Shown here one piece after another: positions 1 through 7,159 of a DNA stretch of 10,448 nucleotides. The notes under the pieces are model-generated. The model had not been told where the DNA came from. It made no database searches and saw only the letters and a program-made list of their open reading frames with translations. The position numbers and the translations under genes were made by a program. Source of the DNA: Ruminococcaceae bacterium UBA3451 (lineage in GTDB: Bacteria; Bacillota; Clostridia; Oscillospirales; Acutalibacteraceae); the NCBI GenBank assembly GCA_002378845.1, contig DFRY01000067.1:31255-41702 (forward strand), read 5' to 3'. Every line of letters begins with the position of its first letter. The stretch's first letter is position 1.

Positions 1-723
1 CCCCTGCAAAAAATTCTGACGGGGCTGATTTCAACTTACAGCGGGAGTGTGACCGTCAACGGAACGGAAGTCAAGCATCACGACAATCATTTTTACGAGA
101 ACATTGGCGTCGATTTTGAATTTCCAAGCCTGTACGAAAAACTGACGGCAAAAGAAAATTTGACGTATTTTGCCTCTCTTTACCAAAAACAGCAAGATAT
201 TAACGGGCTGCTTGACCGGGTCGGCCTTCTATCCGATTCCAATAAAAGAGTTGCCGACTTTTCCAAGGGGATGAAATCGAGGCTGAATTTTATCAAGGCG
301 CTTTTGCATGACCCGGAGCTTCTGTTTCTGGATGAACCAACGTCAGGCCTTGACCCTTCCAACGCGCGGGTGATGAAAAATATGATTTTAGAAGAAAAAG
401 CAAAGGGAAAAACCGTTATACTTACCACACACAATATGTACGACGCAACAGAACTTTGCGACCGTGTTGCTTTTATTGTGGACGGAAAAGTAAAAGCCCT
501 GGATTCTCCGCATAACCTAATTATGTCGAAAGGTGCTTCTAAAATTGAATATGCGTATTTGCGAAACGGAAAGGAAGAAAAAGCACAGGTTTCTCTTTCC
601 ATGACCGGAACCGATACTACGTTAATAAAATTGATACAGGAAAGTCAATTGCGTTCCATTCACAGCAGCGAACCCACCCTGAATGACATTTTTGTTGAAC
701 TGACGGGGAGATGTTTGCAATGA
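1..723 (+). CDS. ABC transporter ATP-binding protein, 5'-truncated by window edge (multidrug/fluoroquinolone-export type)
   Basis: Cytoplasmic ATPase subunit that powers the two permeases encoded directly downstream. The frame is open from base 1 and gives 240 residues; the start codon and Walker A lie outside the window, so the open stretch runs further upstream than the first ATG-like codon. Visible elements, numbered from the first codon: Q-loop region around residue 40 (GVDFEFPSLYEKLT), a divergent signature FSKGM at 87-91, Walker B LLFLDEP at 107-113, D-loop SGLD at 115-118, and the switch histidine H144 in TTHNM. The Q-loop position holds Glu instead of Gln. The TGA stop overlaps the next gene's ATG in an ATGA, which suggests translational coupling. 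The three-gene layout (ATPase plus two small permeases) matches the exporters annotated as fluoroquinolone export systems, such as Rv2688c-Rv2686c. The actual substrate is unknown. Confidence 0.93.
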   Translation, partial: PLQKILTGLISTYSGSVTVNGTEVKHHDNHFYENIGVDFEFPSLYEKLTAKENLTYFASLYQKQQDINGLLDRVGLLSDSNKRVADFSKGMKSRLNFIKALLHDPELLFLDEPTSGLDPSNARVMKNMILEEKAKGKTVILTTHNMYDATELCDRVAFIVDGKVKALDSPHNLIMSKGASKIEYAYLRNGKEEKAQVSLSMTGTDTTLIKLIQESQLRSIHSSEPTLNDIFVELTGRCLQ

Positions 724-1403
724 GAAAAAGAGCATTACTGTTTGGAGATATTCGGTTTCAGTTCAAATACGGTTTTTACTTTATCTATTTTATTTTATCG
801 CTGCTGTATATCAGTTTGATTTTTGCGCTGCCCGCCGACTGGAGAAAGCCAGCCGGACTATTAATGATTTTTTCCGACCCCGCAGCAATGGGACTTTATT
901 TTATGGGAGCGATTGTTCTTTTTGAAAAAAGTCAAAGAGTACTGGACAGCTTGGTCATCTCCCCGGTAAAACCGACGGAATATGTTTTGTCAAAGCTGCT
1001 TTCTATTGCGGTCATATCCACCGCGGTGGGGCTGATTCTTGGCTTGGTAAGCAACGGAATTTCGAATTTTCCGTATTTCCTTCTCGGCGTGTTTCTGTGT
1101 TCGTGCCTGTTTTCATCTGTCGGGCTGATGGTAGCAAGCAGAATCTCCACTTTGAACGCGTTTATAATTGCAACAATTCCGGCGGAACTGCTCATCAATA
1201 TTCCTGCCGTTGCTTATCTTTTCGGCTACAAAAAAACGTGGCTTCTTTTTCACCCGGGTGTCTGCATGATAGAGCTTTGCTCAAACGGGCAGAACGCCTT
1301 GATCGCTCTGCTTATTTTACTGGTTTGGAGTGCTCTGTTTACTGCGCTTACATGTCGCATCATCAAAAAGATGTTTCAATCTGTAGGGGGTGTTAAGCTA
1401 TGA
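720..1403 (+). CDS. ABC-2 type exporter permease subunit 1
   Basis: Integral membrane subunit of the exporter, 227 residues. I start it at the ATG at 720, which overlaps the ATPase stop (ATGA) and lies about nine bases after the GGGGAG at 705-710. An in-frame ATG at 711 directly abuts that ribosome binding site and is less likely. About six membrane segments are visible, near residues 20-37, 55-68, 93-112, 118-140, 148-168 and 192-212. Between the second and third lies the cytoplasmic stretch FEKSQRVLDSLVISPVKPTEY, typical of ABC-2 permeases, where a Glu/Arg-rich helix contacts the ATPase. There is no signal peptide or large extracellular domain. It overlaps the next gene by four bases, so it was presumably translated as part of a three-gene operon. 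The family is well supported; the fluoroquinolone-export label is an inference from overall resemblance. Confidence 0.85.
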   Translation: MRKRALLFGDIRFQFKYGFYFIYFILSLLYISLIFALPADWRKPAGLLMIFSDPAAMGLYFMGAIVLFEKSQRVLDSLVISPVKPTEYVLSKLLSIAVISTAVGLILGLVSNGISNFPYFLLGVFLCSCLFSSVGLMVASRISTLNAFIIATIPAELLINIPAVAYLFGYKKTWLLFHPGVCMIELCSNGQNALIALLILLVWSALFTALTCRIIKKMFQSVGGVKL

Positions 1404-2116
1404 AACCGATGCTGCGCTCTTTTAAAATGTTCCTTTTCCAAATTTCACAGGACAGCATGTTAATTTTAGTCTGCGTTGCCCCCTTATTAGCGGCAGTCTT
1501 TTTCCGTTTCGGTGTACCTGCTATCGAGCGGCTGCTTTGCACCTATTTTCAGCAGATATCGATTTTGGCCCCTTACTACCTGCTGTTTGATTTGTTTTTA
1601 AGTATTATAACCTCTTATATGTTTTGCTTCGCCTCGTCCATGGTAATGCTGACAGAATACGATGAAAACATGACGAACTATATGGCGGTTACTCCGGTTG
1701 GAAAACGAAACTACTTAATTTCCAGACTGGGGTTTCCGGCTGTTATCTCTTTAGTTGTATCGGTTATCCTGATGCTTTCTTTTTCCCTGACGAAATGGGC
1801 GTTTCTAACCCTTCTGCTCACTTGCCTGCTTACAAGCATATTCAGCGTTGTGGTGTCTTTATTGTTATTTTCCATGTCGCATAACCGGGTGGAAGGTTTG
1901 GCGGTTGCAAAAATCTCCGGGCTGCTTATGCTAGGATTGCCGGTTCCGTTTTTTCTTTCTACCAACATACAATATATATTTTTCTTTCTGCCGTCCTTTT
2001 GGATTGCAAAATTCAGCATGGAGCAAAACTATTTATTTTTGTTTTATTCTCTTTTTCTTTCTATGCTTTCTATTTGGCTGCTGTATAAAAAATTCGAACG
2101 GAAGCTTGTCGATTAA
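1400..2116 (+). CDS. ABC-2 type exporter permease subunit 2
   Basis: Second membrane subunit, 238 residues, which probably pairs with the preceding permease to form the channel. The ATG at 1400 overlaps the upstream stop in an ATGA and follows AGGGGG at 1385-1390 at about nine bases. Hydrophobic segments lie near residues 19-37, 57-82, 112-131, 134-158, 171-187, 190-204 and 209-229. The loop ENMTNYMAVTPVGKRNYLIS (about 89-108) occupies the place of the ATPase-contacting helix seen in the partner permease. The polar segment SHNRVEGLAVAKISG follows the fourth helix. It ends with a basic cytoplasmic tail (KKFERKLVD). A strong hairpin terminator begins about 30 bases after the TAA, so this is the last gene of the operon. 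Resemblance to the second subunit of fluoroquinolone-export-type systems is an inference from memory; the substrate is not determinable here. Confidence 0.83.
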   Translation: MKPMLRSFKMFLFQISQDSMLILVCVAPLLAAVFFRFGVPAIERLLCTYFQQISILAPYYLLFDLFLSIITSYMFCFASSMVMLTEYDENMTNYMAVTPVGKRNYLISRLGFPAVISLVVSVILMLSFSLTKWAFLTLLLTCLLTSIFSVVVSLLLFSMSHNRVEGLAVAKISGLLMLGLPVPFFLSTNIQYIFFFLPSFWIAKFSMEQNYLFLFYSLFLSMLSIWLLYKKFERKLVD

Positions 2117-2145
2117 AAGGTTCTTAATCACGGCCGCCGGACGTC

Positions 2146-2200
2146 AAAAAGGGCATCGGTTGAAAGCGTACTGCTTTGTACCGATGCCCTTGCATTTTTA
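2146..2200. terminator. Bidirectional intrinsic terminator between exporter operon and chemoreceptor gene
   Basis: A perfect 12-bp stem (AAGGGCATCGGT at 2149-2160 with ACCGATGCCCTT at 2180-2191) encloses a further inner stem (AAAGC/GCTTT). On the plus strand it is followed by GCATTTTTA, and on the minus strand by TTTTT (complement of 2146-2150). It therefore can end both the plus-strand exporter operon and the convergent minus-strand chemoreceptor gene. Confidence 0.85.
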
Positions 2201-2205
2201 CTGGC

Positions 2206-4278
2206 TCAATATTGATTTCCCGATTCAAATTCATTCTGTTCGGATTGCGTAAGCTGAGGGGCATTTCCACTGTTTTCCCGCTCGGCATCGTTCGTTAGTT
2301 TAAAGTGAGCCACCAGTTCTTTCATTGTTTGTGCCTGTGACGACAACTCTTCGCTTGCCGCAGCACTTTCTTCCGCCGTAGCGGAATTTGTCTGCACCAC
2401 CGACGAAATCTGATCAACCCCCAGCATTACCTGAGCAACAGACTCCGACTGCAAATTTGACGCATCGGAAATCTGTTCAACGGAATCGGAAACAATTTTT
2501 ACGCTTTCGACTACGCGGGAAAGCGATTTTGCAGTTTCGTCTGCAATTTTCGTTCCGTTTTCTACCTGTTTCCTTGAATTTTCAATTAAAGCAGTTGTAT
2601 TCTTGGCCGCTTCGGCACTTTTGCTTGCCAGATTCCTCACTTCATCCGCTACAACAGCAAACCCTTTTCCGGCAGAACCGGCTCTTGCTGCTTCCACCGC
2701 CGCGTTCAATGCAAGAATATTCGTCTGGAAGGCAATGTCCTCGATGGAATTAATGATTTTTCCGATTTGGCTTGAGGAATCGTCAATCTGTGACATGGCG
2801 GAAACCATGTCGCCCATGTATTTGTTGCTGACTTCGATTTCCGCTCGAACATGATTTACATTCTGGCTTGCACCGCCTGCAAGCTCCGCGTTTCGTTTTA
2901 CCCGCCCTGCGATTTCGGTAATAGTTGCGGCAAGTTCTTCAATGGAACTTGCCTGTTCCGTTGCACCCTGCGCCAATACCTGTGCTCCGCCCGCCACTTG
3001 CTCCGCCCCGCTCGAAACCTGCTCGGCAGACTGGTTGATATTGCGGAATGTTTGGTTTAGGCTGGAAATATGCGAGTCCAGTGCGGCTTTCATTGCGATA
3101 AAGTCACCCTGATAATTCTGACGCGTTTCTATTGTGCAATCGCCCGCAGCCAGACTGCCCAATACAGACGAAATTTCCGCCACATAATTGTTTAATTGCT
3201 GCGCGGTTTTTCTTGAAATTTCCGCCAGTTCACCAAGCTCATCCTTTGTATTCACCGTAATATCGGAATGCAGGTTTCCGTTGCCCATATTTTCGGAAAG
3301 TTTTAAAATGCTGCTAATCGGCGACAACGATTTCCGCAGCATAGAGAAAATAAGGAAGCCGAGAATGACCATGCCAAACAGACCAATCAAAGAAATCAGA
3401 ACTAAAATAGAAACAACTTCTTTCAGTGTTTCCGATTTTTGAACCACAAAAGAGCTGGTCCATTTTTCGTCAATTCCTTCAATCGCTAGGGGCTGGCTCA
3501 CCCTGTATGCCCCATCGCTGCTGCTTTCGGCATATTTTGTCCCCATTTTTTTCTTGTCGGCTGTGTCGGATACATAGTTCGAATTCCCTGTTAAAATGTA
3601 GTTATAGGAAGTTGAATATCCCCCCAGATTATAGCTTAACGTATTGATGGTATCCGTTAAAATATCGGTGTTCGCCACGCCTAAGAATTTTCCGTTTTCA
3701 TCAAGAATCGGATTGCTGATGGTAATGAGCCAAACCGTCTCCCCGGTCGTCAGTTCATAGGAATACGGTTCGGTAATGTGAGGTTTCAGCGACTTTTGCG
3801 TAACGGCATAATATTCCCCGTCTTTATAAGTTGCGTAATCGTTTAAAACGTCCAGCTTTTTATCGGTTCCGTTTTTATATTCATAGTAGGACAGGCCGTT
3901 CGGCGTGTTTTCAAACAGGCTGTTCGGTTCAAATGCGACATAAGCAGAGAAAATTCGGCTATCGTCAACCAGCGAACTCAGCGTGTCCCGAATCAGTTTA
4001 TCCCTGGTATTCGCGTCAAGAGATTTGTAACGGTACACTTCCTGTGAAAGAGATTTCGACATCGTCTGCATATTGTTCAGATAAGCAGACGCCATGTAGG
4101 CGTTGTTTTCTGCCAGATACTGAATTGTTTTATTCACGTTCTGCTGGGTGGAAGACGACAGGTTTATACCCAAAATCACACAGATTAAAACAATCATGAC
4201 AAGCACGACAGAAATAATTCTAAGGGGAATTTTAAATGCCAGCTTGTTTTTAACATTTCGGAACGAGGTTTGTTTCAT
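2206..4278 (-). CDS. Methyl-accepting chemotaxis protein with dCache-like sensor domain
   Basis: Membrane chemoreceptor that relays ligand binding to the CheA/CheW signalling array. It is 690 residues long from the ATG at 4278, which follows an AGAAGGA ribosome binding site; a TTG at 4299 in the same frame overlaps that site and is rejected. Order of parts: TM1 about 17-39; extracellular double-Cache-like sensor about 41-285; TM2 about 288-313; HAMP about 314-367; a second HAMP-like stretch about 371-412 (LAAGDCTIETRQNYQGDF); then the coiled-coil signalling domain about 410-660. The hairpin tip is the highly conserved region around EDIAFQTNILALNAAVEAAR (513-532), followed by GKGFAVVADEVRNLA. 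In the sensor the segment YYAVTQ...TEPYSYELTTGETV and VANTDI (201-206) match the Cache core, but the Arg-x-x-Trp-Tyr part of the known amino-acid-binding motif is not evident. The C-terminus has no NWETF-type CheR-docking pentapeptide. The ligand is unknown. It is a single-gene unit. Confidence 0.95.
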   Translation of the reverse strand: MKQTSFRNVKNKLAFKIPLRIISVVLVMIVLICVILGINLSSSTQQNVNKTIQYLAENNAYMASAYLNNMQTMSKSLSQEVYRYKSLDANTRDKLIRDTLSSLVDDSRIFSAYVAFEPNSLFENTPNGLSYYEYKNGTDKKLDVLNDYATYKDGEYYAVTQKSLKPHITEPYSYELTTGETVWLITISNPILDENGKFLGVANTDILTDTINTLSYNLGGYSTSYNYILTGNSNYVSDTADKKKMGTKYAESSSDGAYRVSQPLAIEGIDEKWTSSFVVQKSETLKEVVSILVLISLIGLFGMVILGFLIFSMLRKSLSPISSILKLSENMGNGNLHSDITVNTKDELGELAEISRKTAQQLNNYVAEISSVLGSLAAGDCTIETRQNYQGDFIAMKAALDSHISSLNQTFRNINQSAEQVSSGAEQVAGGAQVLAQGATEQASSIEELAATITEIAGRVKRNAELAGGASQNVNHVRAEIEVSNKYMGDMVSAMSQIDDSSSQIGKIINSIEDIAFQTNILALNAAVEAARAGSAGKGFAVVADEVRNLASKSAEAAKNTTALIENSRKQVENGTKIADETAKSLSRVVESVKIVSDSVEQISDASNLQSESVAQVMLGVDQISSVVQTNSATAEESAAASEELSSQAQTMKELVAHFKLTNDAERENSGNAPQLTQSEQNEFESGNQY

Positions 4279-4343
4279 TATTACTTTCCTTCTCTCCAAT
4301 TTATTTTTATTGTGTTTCCTGACTGCTTTTAATCATTCGAAAG

Positions 4344-4365
4344 GCGAATTTACCAGGAAATTCGC
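4344..4365 (-). other. Inverted repeat / hairpin in the chemoreceptor 5' leader
   Basis: A perfect 8-bp inverted repeat, GCGAATTT at 4344-4351 and AAATTCGC at 4358-4365, has a six-base loop and further partial pairing outward (CGAAA with TTTCG). It lies about 65 bases upstream of the chemoreceptor ATG and downstream of the candidate start of transcription. No T-run follows, so it does not look like a terminator. It could be an operator or an mRNA structure; its role is unknown. Confidence 0.5.
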
Positions 4366-4384
4366 GGCTTTTCGTATACTCCAT

Positions 4385-4410
4385 TTATCGGACAGCAATA
4401 AAAATAATTC
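4385..4410 (-). promoter_or_regulatory. Candidate sigma-28 (SigD/FliA-type) promoter for the chemoreceptor
   Basis: On the minus strand the sequence TCCGATAA covers 4392-4385 and matches seven of eight bases of the motility sigma -10 consensus GCCGATAA. About ten bases upstream lies GAATTATT (4410-4403), a poor match to the -35 consensus TAAAGTTT. Chemoreceptor genes are commonly in the motility regulon, so the position makes sense. It would give a leader of about 100 bases. The weak -35 keeps confidence moderate. Confidence 0.4.
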
Positions 4411-4535
4411 GTTAATTTCCGATTAGAGATTTAGAAAACGGACAAGTTTGGAAGCTATTTATAAATTTATCGGGAGCCGGTTACAGAATCTGGTTATATT
4501 AATTTGCTTTCAGGTAACTATAATATTTTAGTAAC

Positions 4536-4580
4536 AAAAGTACCCCGTATTCTGCAAAATACAGAATACGGGGCACTTTT
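4536..4580. terminator. Intrinsic terminator downstream of the HD-domain gene
   Basis: A stem of CCCCGTATTCTG (4543-4554) with CAGAATACGGGG (4562-4573) and a seven-base loop extends through one A/C mismatch to AAAAGT (4536-4541) with ACTTTT (4575-4580). Minus-strand transcripts of the HD gene would end on the TTTT complementary to 4536-4539. The plus strand also carries a T-run (CACTTTTTG). The whole arrangement is close to symmetrical. Confidence 0.85.
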
Positions 4581-4607
4581 TGTTATTTATTCAGATATTC
4601 TATTTTG

Positions 4608-5174
4608 TCAAATCTCCATTGTACCGGTCAGACTTCTCATTGCCAGAATCGTGCGGCTGATTAAATCATCGAGCGACCAGCCGAGCATGTCCGCACCGTT
4701 GTTAATTACTTCCCGGGAGCAGCCTGCCGCAAAGTTCAGTGTTTTAAACTTTTTCTTTACGGACTTCAGTTCCAAATCGGACACGCTTTTGGAAGGGCGC
4801 ATCAGCGCAACTGCGCCAATCAGTCCGGTGAGTTCGTCCGTTGCATAAAGAATTTTCTCCATAATATGTTCCGGTTTAATATCCACCGTCAGGTTATAGC
4901 CGTGGCTTGCGGTTGCGCGGTTAATCCGGTCGTCAATTCCACGCTCCTTCATAATCTCCTGACTTTTTATGCAGTGCTGCTCCGGAAATTGCTCAAAGTC
5001 CAGGTCGTGCAGCAAACCGACCACTTTCCAGAACTCCACATTGTCTTTGTCATACTCCTGCGCAAAATAACCCATTACGCCGGAAACAATTTTTGCATGC
5101 TTTAGGTGAAACTCGTCTTGATTAAATTCTTCCAGCAGCTGCTGTGCCTGTTCCATGGTCGGTACAAAACTCAT
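4608..5174 (-). CDS. HD-domain protein (putative metal-dependent phosphohydrolase)
   Basis: Soluble protein of 188 residues with no signal peptide or membrane segment. The ATG at 5174 follows AAAGGAG at about eight bases. The metal-binding HD pattern is visible as H26 (HLKHA), H56-D57 in GLLHDLDFEQFPEQH, H91 in TASHGY, and D113 in ATDELTGL, the spacing of the HD superfamily. The second half (MRPSKSVSDLELKSVKKKFK, then FAAGCSREVI) is a conserved tail seen in a group of stand-alone HD proteins common in clostridia and annotated only as HD domain-containing. Members of the superfamily hydrolyse phosphate esters of nucleotides and related compounds; the substrate of this group is not established. 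It is a single-gene unit with its own promoter and terminator and runs divergently from araB. Confidence 0.88.
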   Translation of the reverse strand: MSFVPTMEQAQQLLEEFNQDEFHLKHAKIVSGVMGYFAQEYDKDNVEFWKVVGLLHDLDFEQFPEQHCIKSQEIMKERGIDDRINRATASHGYNLTVDIKPEHIMEKILYATDELTGLIGAVALMRPSKSVSDLELKSVKKKFKTLNFAAGCSREVINNGADMLGWSLDDLISRTILAMRSLTGTMEI

Positions 5175-5214
5175 TTTAAATACTCCTTTACGAAAGTCCT
5201 ATTCTTTTTCGATT

Positions 5215-5244
5215 ATTATAACGCCGCTTGGGGTGGGTTGTCCA
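5215..5244 (-). promoter_or_regulatory. Sigma-A-type promoter for the HD-domain gene
   Basis: On the minus strand, TGGACA (5244-5239; five of six bases of TTGACA) is separated by 18 bases from a perfect TATAAT (5220-5215). Transcription would start about 35 bases before the ATG at 5174, leaving room for the AAAGGAG site. Confidence 0.65.
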
Positions 5245-5299
5245 GTTGAATCGGCCTATCCTTTTTCTGATTTTATGATTGCATTGATAAACATATAAC

Positions 5300-5309
5300 T
5301 AAACGTTTA
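5300..5309. promoter_or_regulatory. Perfect palindrome TAAACGTTTA, possible operator in the HD/araB divergent region
   Basis: A ten-base perfect palindrome with a central CG lies in the 326-base stretch between the HD gene and araB, about 85 bases upstream of the araB -35. The shape resembles LacI/GalR-family operators, but the TG...CA flanks of a CcpA cre site are missing. The rest of the stretch is AT-rich and holds the two divergent promoters. Functional assignment is speculative. Confidence 0.3.
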
Positions 5310-5393
5310 TATCGCGTTAGAGCTTAAACAATTTACTTTTAGACAAAAAAATACAATTCATAGAATACTTAACGAAATAAATAAAAAATTCTA

Positions 5394-5422
5394 TTGATTT
5401 TTGTGCTACATAAAGATATTAT
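5394..5422 (+). promoter_or_regulatory. Sigma-A-type promoter for araB
   Basis: TTGATT (5394-5399) and TATTAT (5417-5422) are separated by exactly 17 bases, in very AT-rich DNA. Transcription would begin near 5429, about 70 bases before the araB start codon. Confidence 0.55.
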
Positions 5423-5431
5423 GATACTATA

Positions 5432-5440
5432 TATTGTACA
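5432..5440 (+). promoter_or_regulatory. Possible AraR half-site at the araB transcription start
   Basis: TATTGTAC (5432-5439), continuing to give TTGTACA at 5434-5440, resembles one half of the Bacillus AraR operator ATTTGTACGTACAAAT at six of eight bases. The second half is not present. It sits at or just after the predicted transcription start, where a repressor would act. This is suggestive only. Confidence 0.2.
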
Positions 5441-5500
5441 TATTTTCGGTATGACTTTCAGATTAATATGAACGCGCTTAATTTAAGAGGAGGATTTTTA

Positions 5501-7159
5501 GTGAACAAATATGTTGTCGGTGTTGATTACGGCACCCTTTCCGGGCGCGCTGTACTGGTAAACGCGGTAACTGGAGAAGAACTTGCCGCTTCGGTATACA
5601 ATTATCCCCACGCGGTAATGGATAAAACCCTTCCCGACGGAACGCCGCTTGGCCCTGACTGGGCACTGCAGGACCCGCAGGATTATATTGACGTGCTTTC
5701 CCACACTATTCCCGAAATTCTTAAGATTTCGGGAGTTTCCCGTGAAGATATTATCGGAATCGGTACAGATTTCACCGCCTGTTCTGTTCTTCCTGTAAAA
5801 GCTGACGGCACACCGCTGTGCTTTTTGCCGGAATATAAAAACCGCCCGCATGCTTATGTAAAGCTGTGGAAACACCATGCGGCGCAGGACAAAGCAAACC
5901 GTCTGAACGAGATTGCAACAAAACGCGGTGAGCCGTGGCTCCAAAACTATGGCGGAAAAATTTCCTCCGAATGGGCAATTCCGAAAATTTGGCAGATTTT
6001 AGACGAGGACCCTGAGATTTACGGTGCGATGGATCGTTTCATTGAGCTGGCAGACTGGATTGTTTGGCAGCTGTGCGGAAAAGAAACGCGCAATTCCTGC
6101 ACGGCGGGCTATAAAGAAATGTGGAACAAAAAAACCGGATTTCCGTCCGATGACTTTTTCCAGGCGCTTGACCCGCGTTTGGAACACGTAATTGACGAGA
6201 AGTTTTCCCGCGATATTATTCCGCTGGGCAGCAAAGCGGGTACATTGACCGCACAAGCCGCTAAGCTGACTGGTTTGCGGGAAGGTATTGCGGTAGCGGT
6301 TGGAATTATTGACGCACACGTCTGCATTCCCGCGGTGGGGATTGACGGCCCCGGAAAAATGCTTGCGATTATGGGTACTTCCACCTGCCATATTATGATA
6401 GGAGAAAAGGAATACCAGGTACCCGGCATGTGCGGCGTGGTAGAAGACGGCGTTATGCCGGGCTACTTTGGCTACGAAGCTGGGCAAACCTGCGTGGGCG
6501 ACCATTTTTCCTGGTTTATTGACAACTGCCTGCCAGCGTCTTACTATGAGGAAGCAAACAAGCAAAACAAGAACATTCATCAGTTTCTGCGTGAAAAAGC
6601 AGAAAAACAAAAGCCGGGGCAAAGTGGTTTAGTCGCCCTTGACTGGTGGAACGGCAACCGTTCCGTTTTGGTGGACGTGGATTTGACCGGCATGATGCTC
6701 GGTATGACGCTCCAGACAAAACCGGAAGAAATTTACCGTGCGCTGATTGAAGCAACCGCCTACGGCACACGGATGATAATTGAGAATTACCGTAAATACG
6801 GTGTCCCGGTCGAAGAGTTTTTCGCTTCCGGCGGCATTTCGCAGAAAGACCCCATGACCATGCAGATTTACGCCGACGTAATCAACATGCCGGTAAAAAT
6901 TGCGGGTGTGCTGCAGGGCGGAGCCCTTGGCTCTGCGATTTTCGCTTCCGTGGCAGCCGGAAAAACTGCGGGTGGATACGCCGATGTGTTCGAAGCCGCG
7001 CGTAATATGGGGCGCGTTAAGGACACGGTTTATTACCCTAACCAGGAAAACGCAGCGATTTATGACAAACTGTTTGACGAATACCGCATTCTGCACGATT
7101 ATTTTGGTCGTGGAGCGAACGACGTGATGAAACGCCTGAAAAAGCTAAAAAACAGCTAA
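5501..7159 (+). CDS. araB: L-ribulokinase
   Basis: Phosphorylates L-ribulose to L-ribulose 5-phosphate with ATP, the second step of bacterial L-arabinose use after the isomerase AraA and before the epimerase AraD. The product is 552 residues, close to the 560 of Bacillus AraB. The GTG at 5501 is chosen because AGGAGG (5488-5493) precedes it by seven bases; an in-frame ATG at 5468 would add 11 residues encoded across that site. FGGY-kinase features: N-terminal phosphate loop VGVDYGTLSGRAV (6-18, with D9), GTDFTACSVLPV, the catalytic Asp in GIIDAH (D271), GTST at 292-295, and the adenosine motif FASGGISQKDP with GG at 444-445. The YGTLSGRA and FTACSVLP motifs are characteristic of AraB rather than xylulokinase or glycerol kinase. 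The gene stands alone: neither araA nor araD flanks it. No convincing terminator follows, so some readthrough into the small gene downstream is possible. Confidence 0.97.
   Translation: MNKYVVGVDYGTLSGRAVLVNAVTGEELAASVYNYPHAVMDKTLPDGTPLGPDWALQDPQDYIDVLSHTIPEILKISGVSREDIIGIGTDFTACSVLPVKADGTPLCFLPEYKNRPHAYVKLWKHHAAQDKANRLNEIATKRGEPWLQNYGGKISSEWAIPKIWQILDEDPEIYGAMDRFIELADWIVWQLCGKETRNSCTAGYKEMWNKKTGFPSDDFFQALDPRLEHVIDEKFSRDIIPLGSKAGTLTAQAAKLTGLREGIAVAVGIIDAHVCIPAVGIDGPGKMLAIMGTSTCHIMIGEKEYQVPGMCGVVEDGVMPGYFGYEAGQTCVGDHFSWFIDNCLPASYYEEANKQNKNIHQFLREKAEKQKPGQSGLVALDWWNGNRSVLVDVDLTGMMLGMTLQTKPEEIYRALIEATAYGTRMIIENYRKYGVPVEEFFASGGISQKDPMTMQIYADVINMPVKIAGVLQGGALGSAIFASVAAGKTAGGYADVFEAARNMGRVKDTVYYPNQENAAIYDKLFDEYRILHDYFGRGANDVMKRLKKLKNS

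Noticed and set aside
4278..4299. TTG start at 4299 for the chemoreceptor
   Set aside because: The extra residues would be encoded by the AGAAGGA ribosome binding site itself; the ATG at 4278 is correctly spaced.
3831..4426. Plus-strand open frames across the 5' half of the chemoreceptor gene and its leader
   Set aside because: They are antisense to a well-conserved chemoreceptor, have no recognisable protein features and lack convincing ribosome binding sites.
4279..4535. c-di-GMP or other riboswitch upstream of the chemoreceptor
   Set aside because: The leader has a simple hairpin, but none of the conserved core sequences of known riboswitch classes could be recognised.
5296..5312. CcpA cre site around TAAACGTTTA
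   Set aside because: The outer TG...CA positions of the cre consensus are not present, so only a generic palindrome is reported.
5468..5500. ATG start at 5468 for araB
   Set aside because: The AGGAGG site at 5488-5493 lies downstream of that ATG and fits the GTG at 5501, which also gives the usual AraB N-terminus.
6999..7096. Long minus-strand open frames across araB (several of 60-207 codons between 5478 and 7096)
   Set aside because: They lie entirely antisense to a clearly coding araB, lack ribosome binding sites and have compositions expected of shadow frames.
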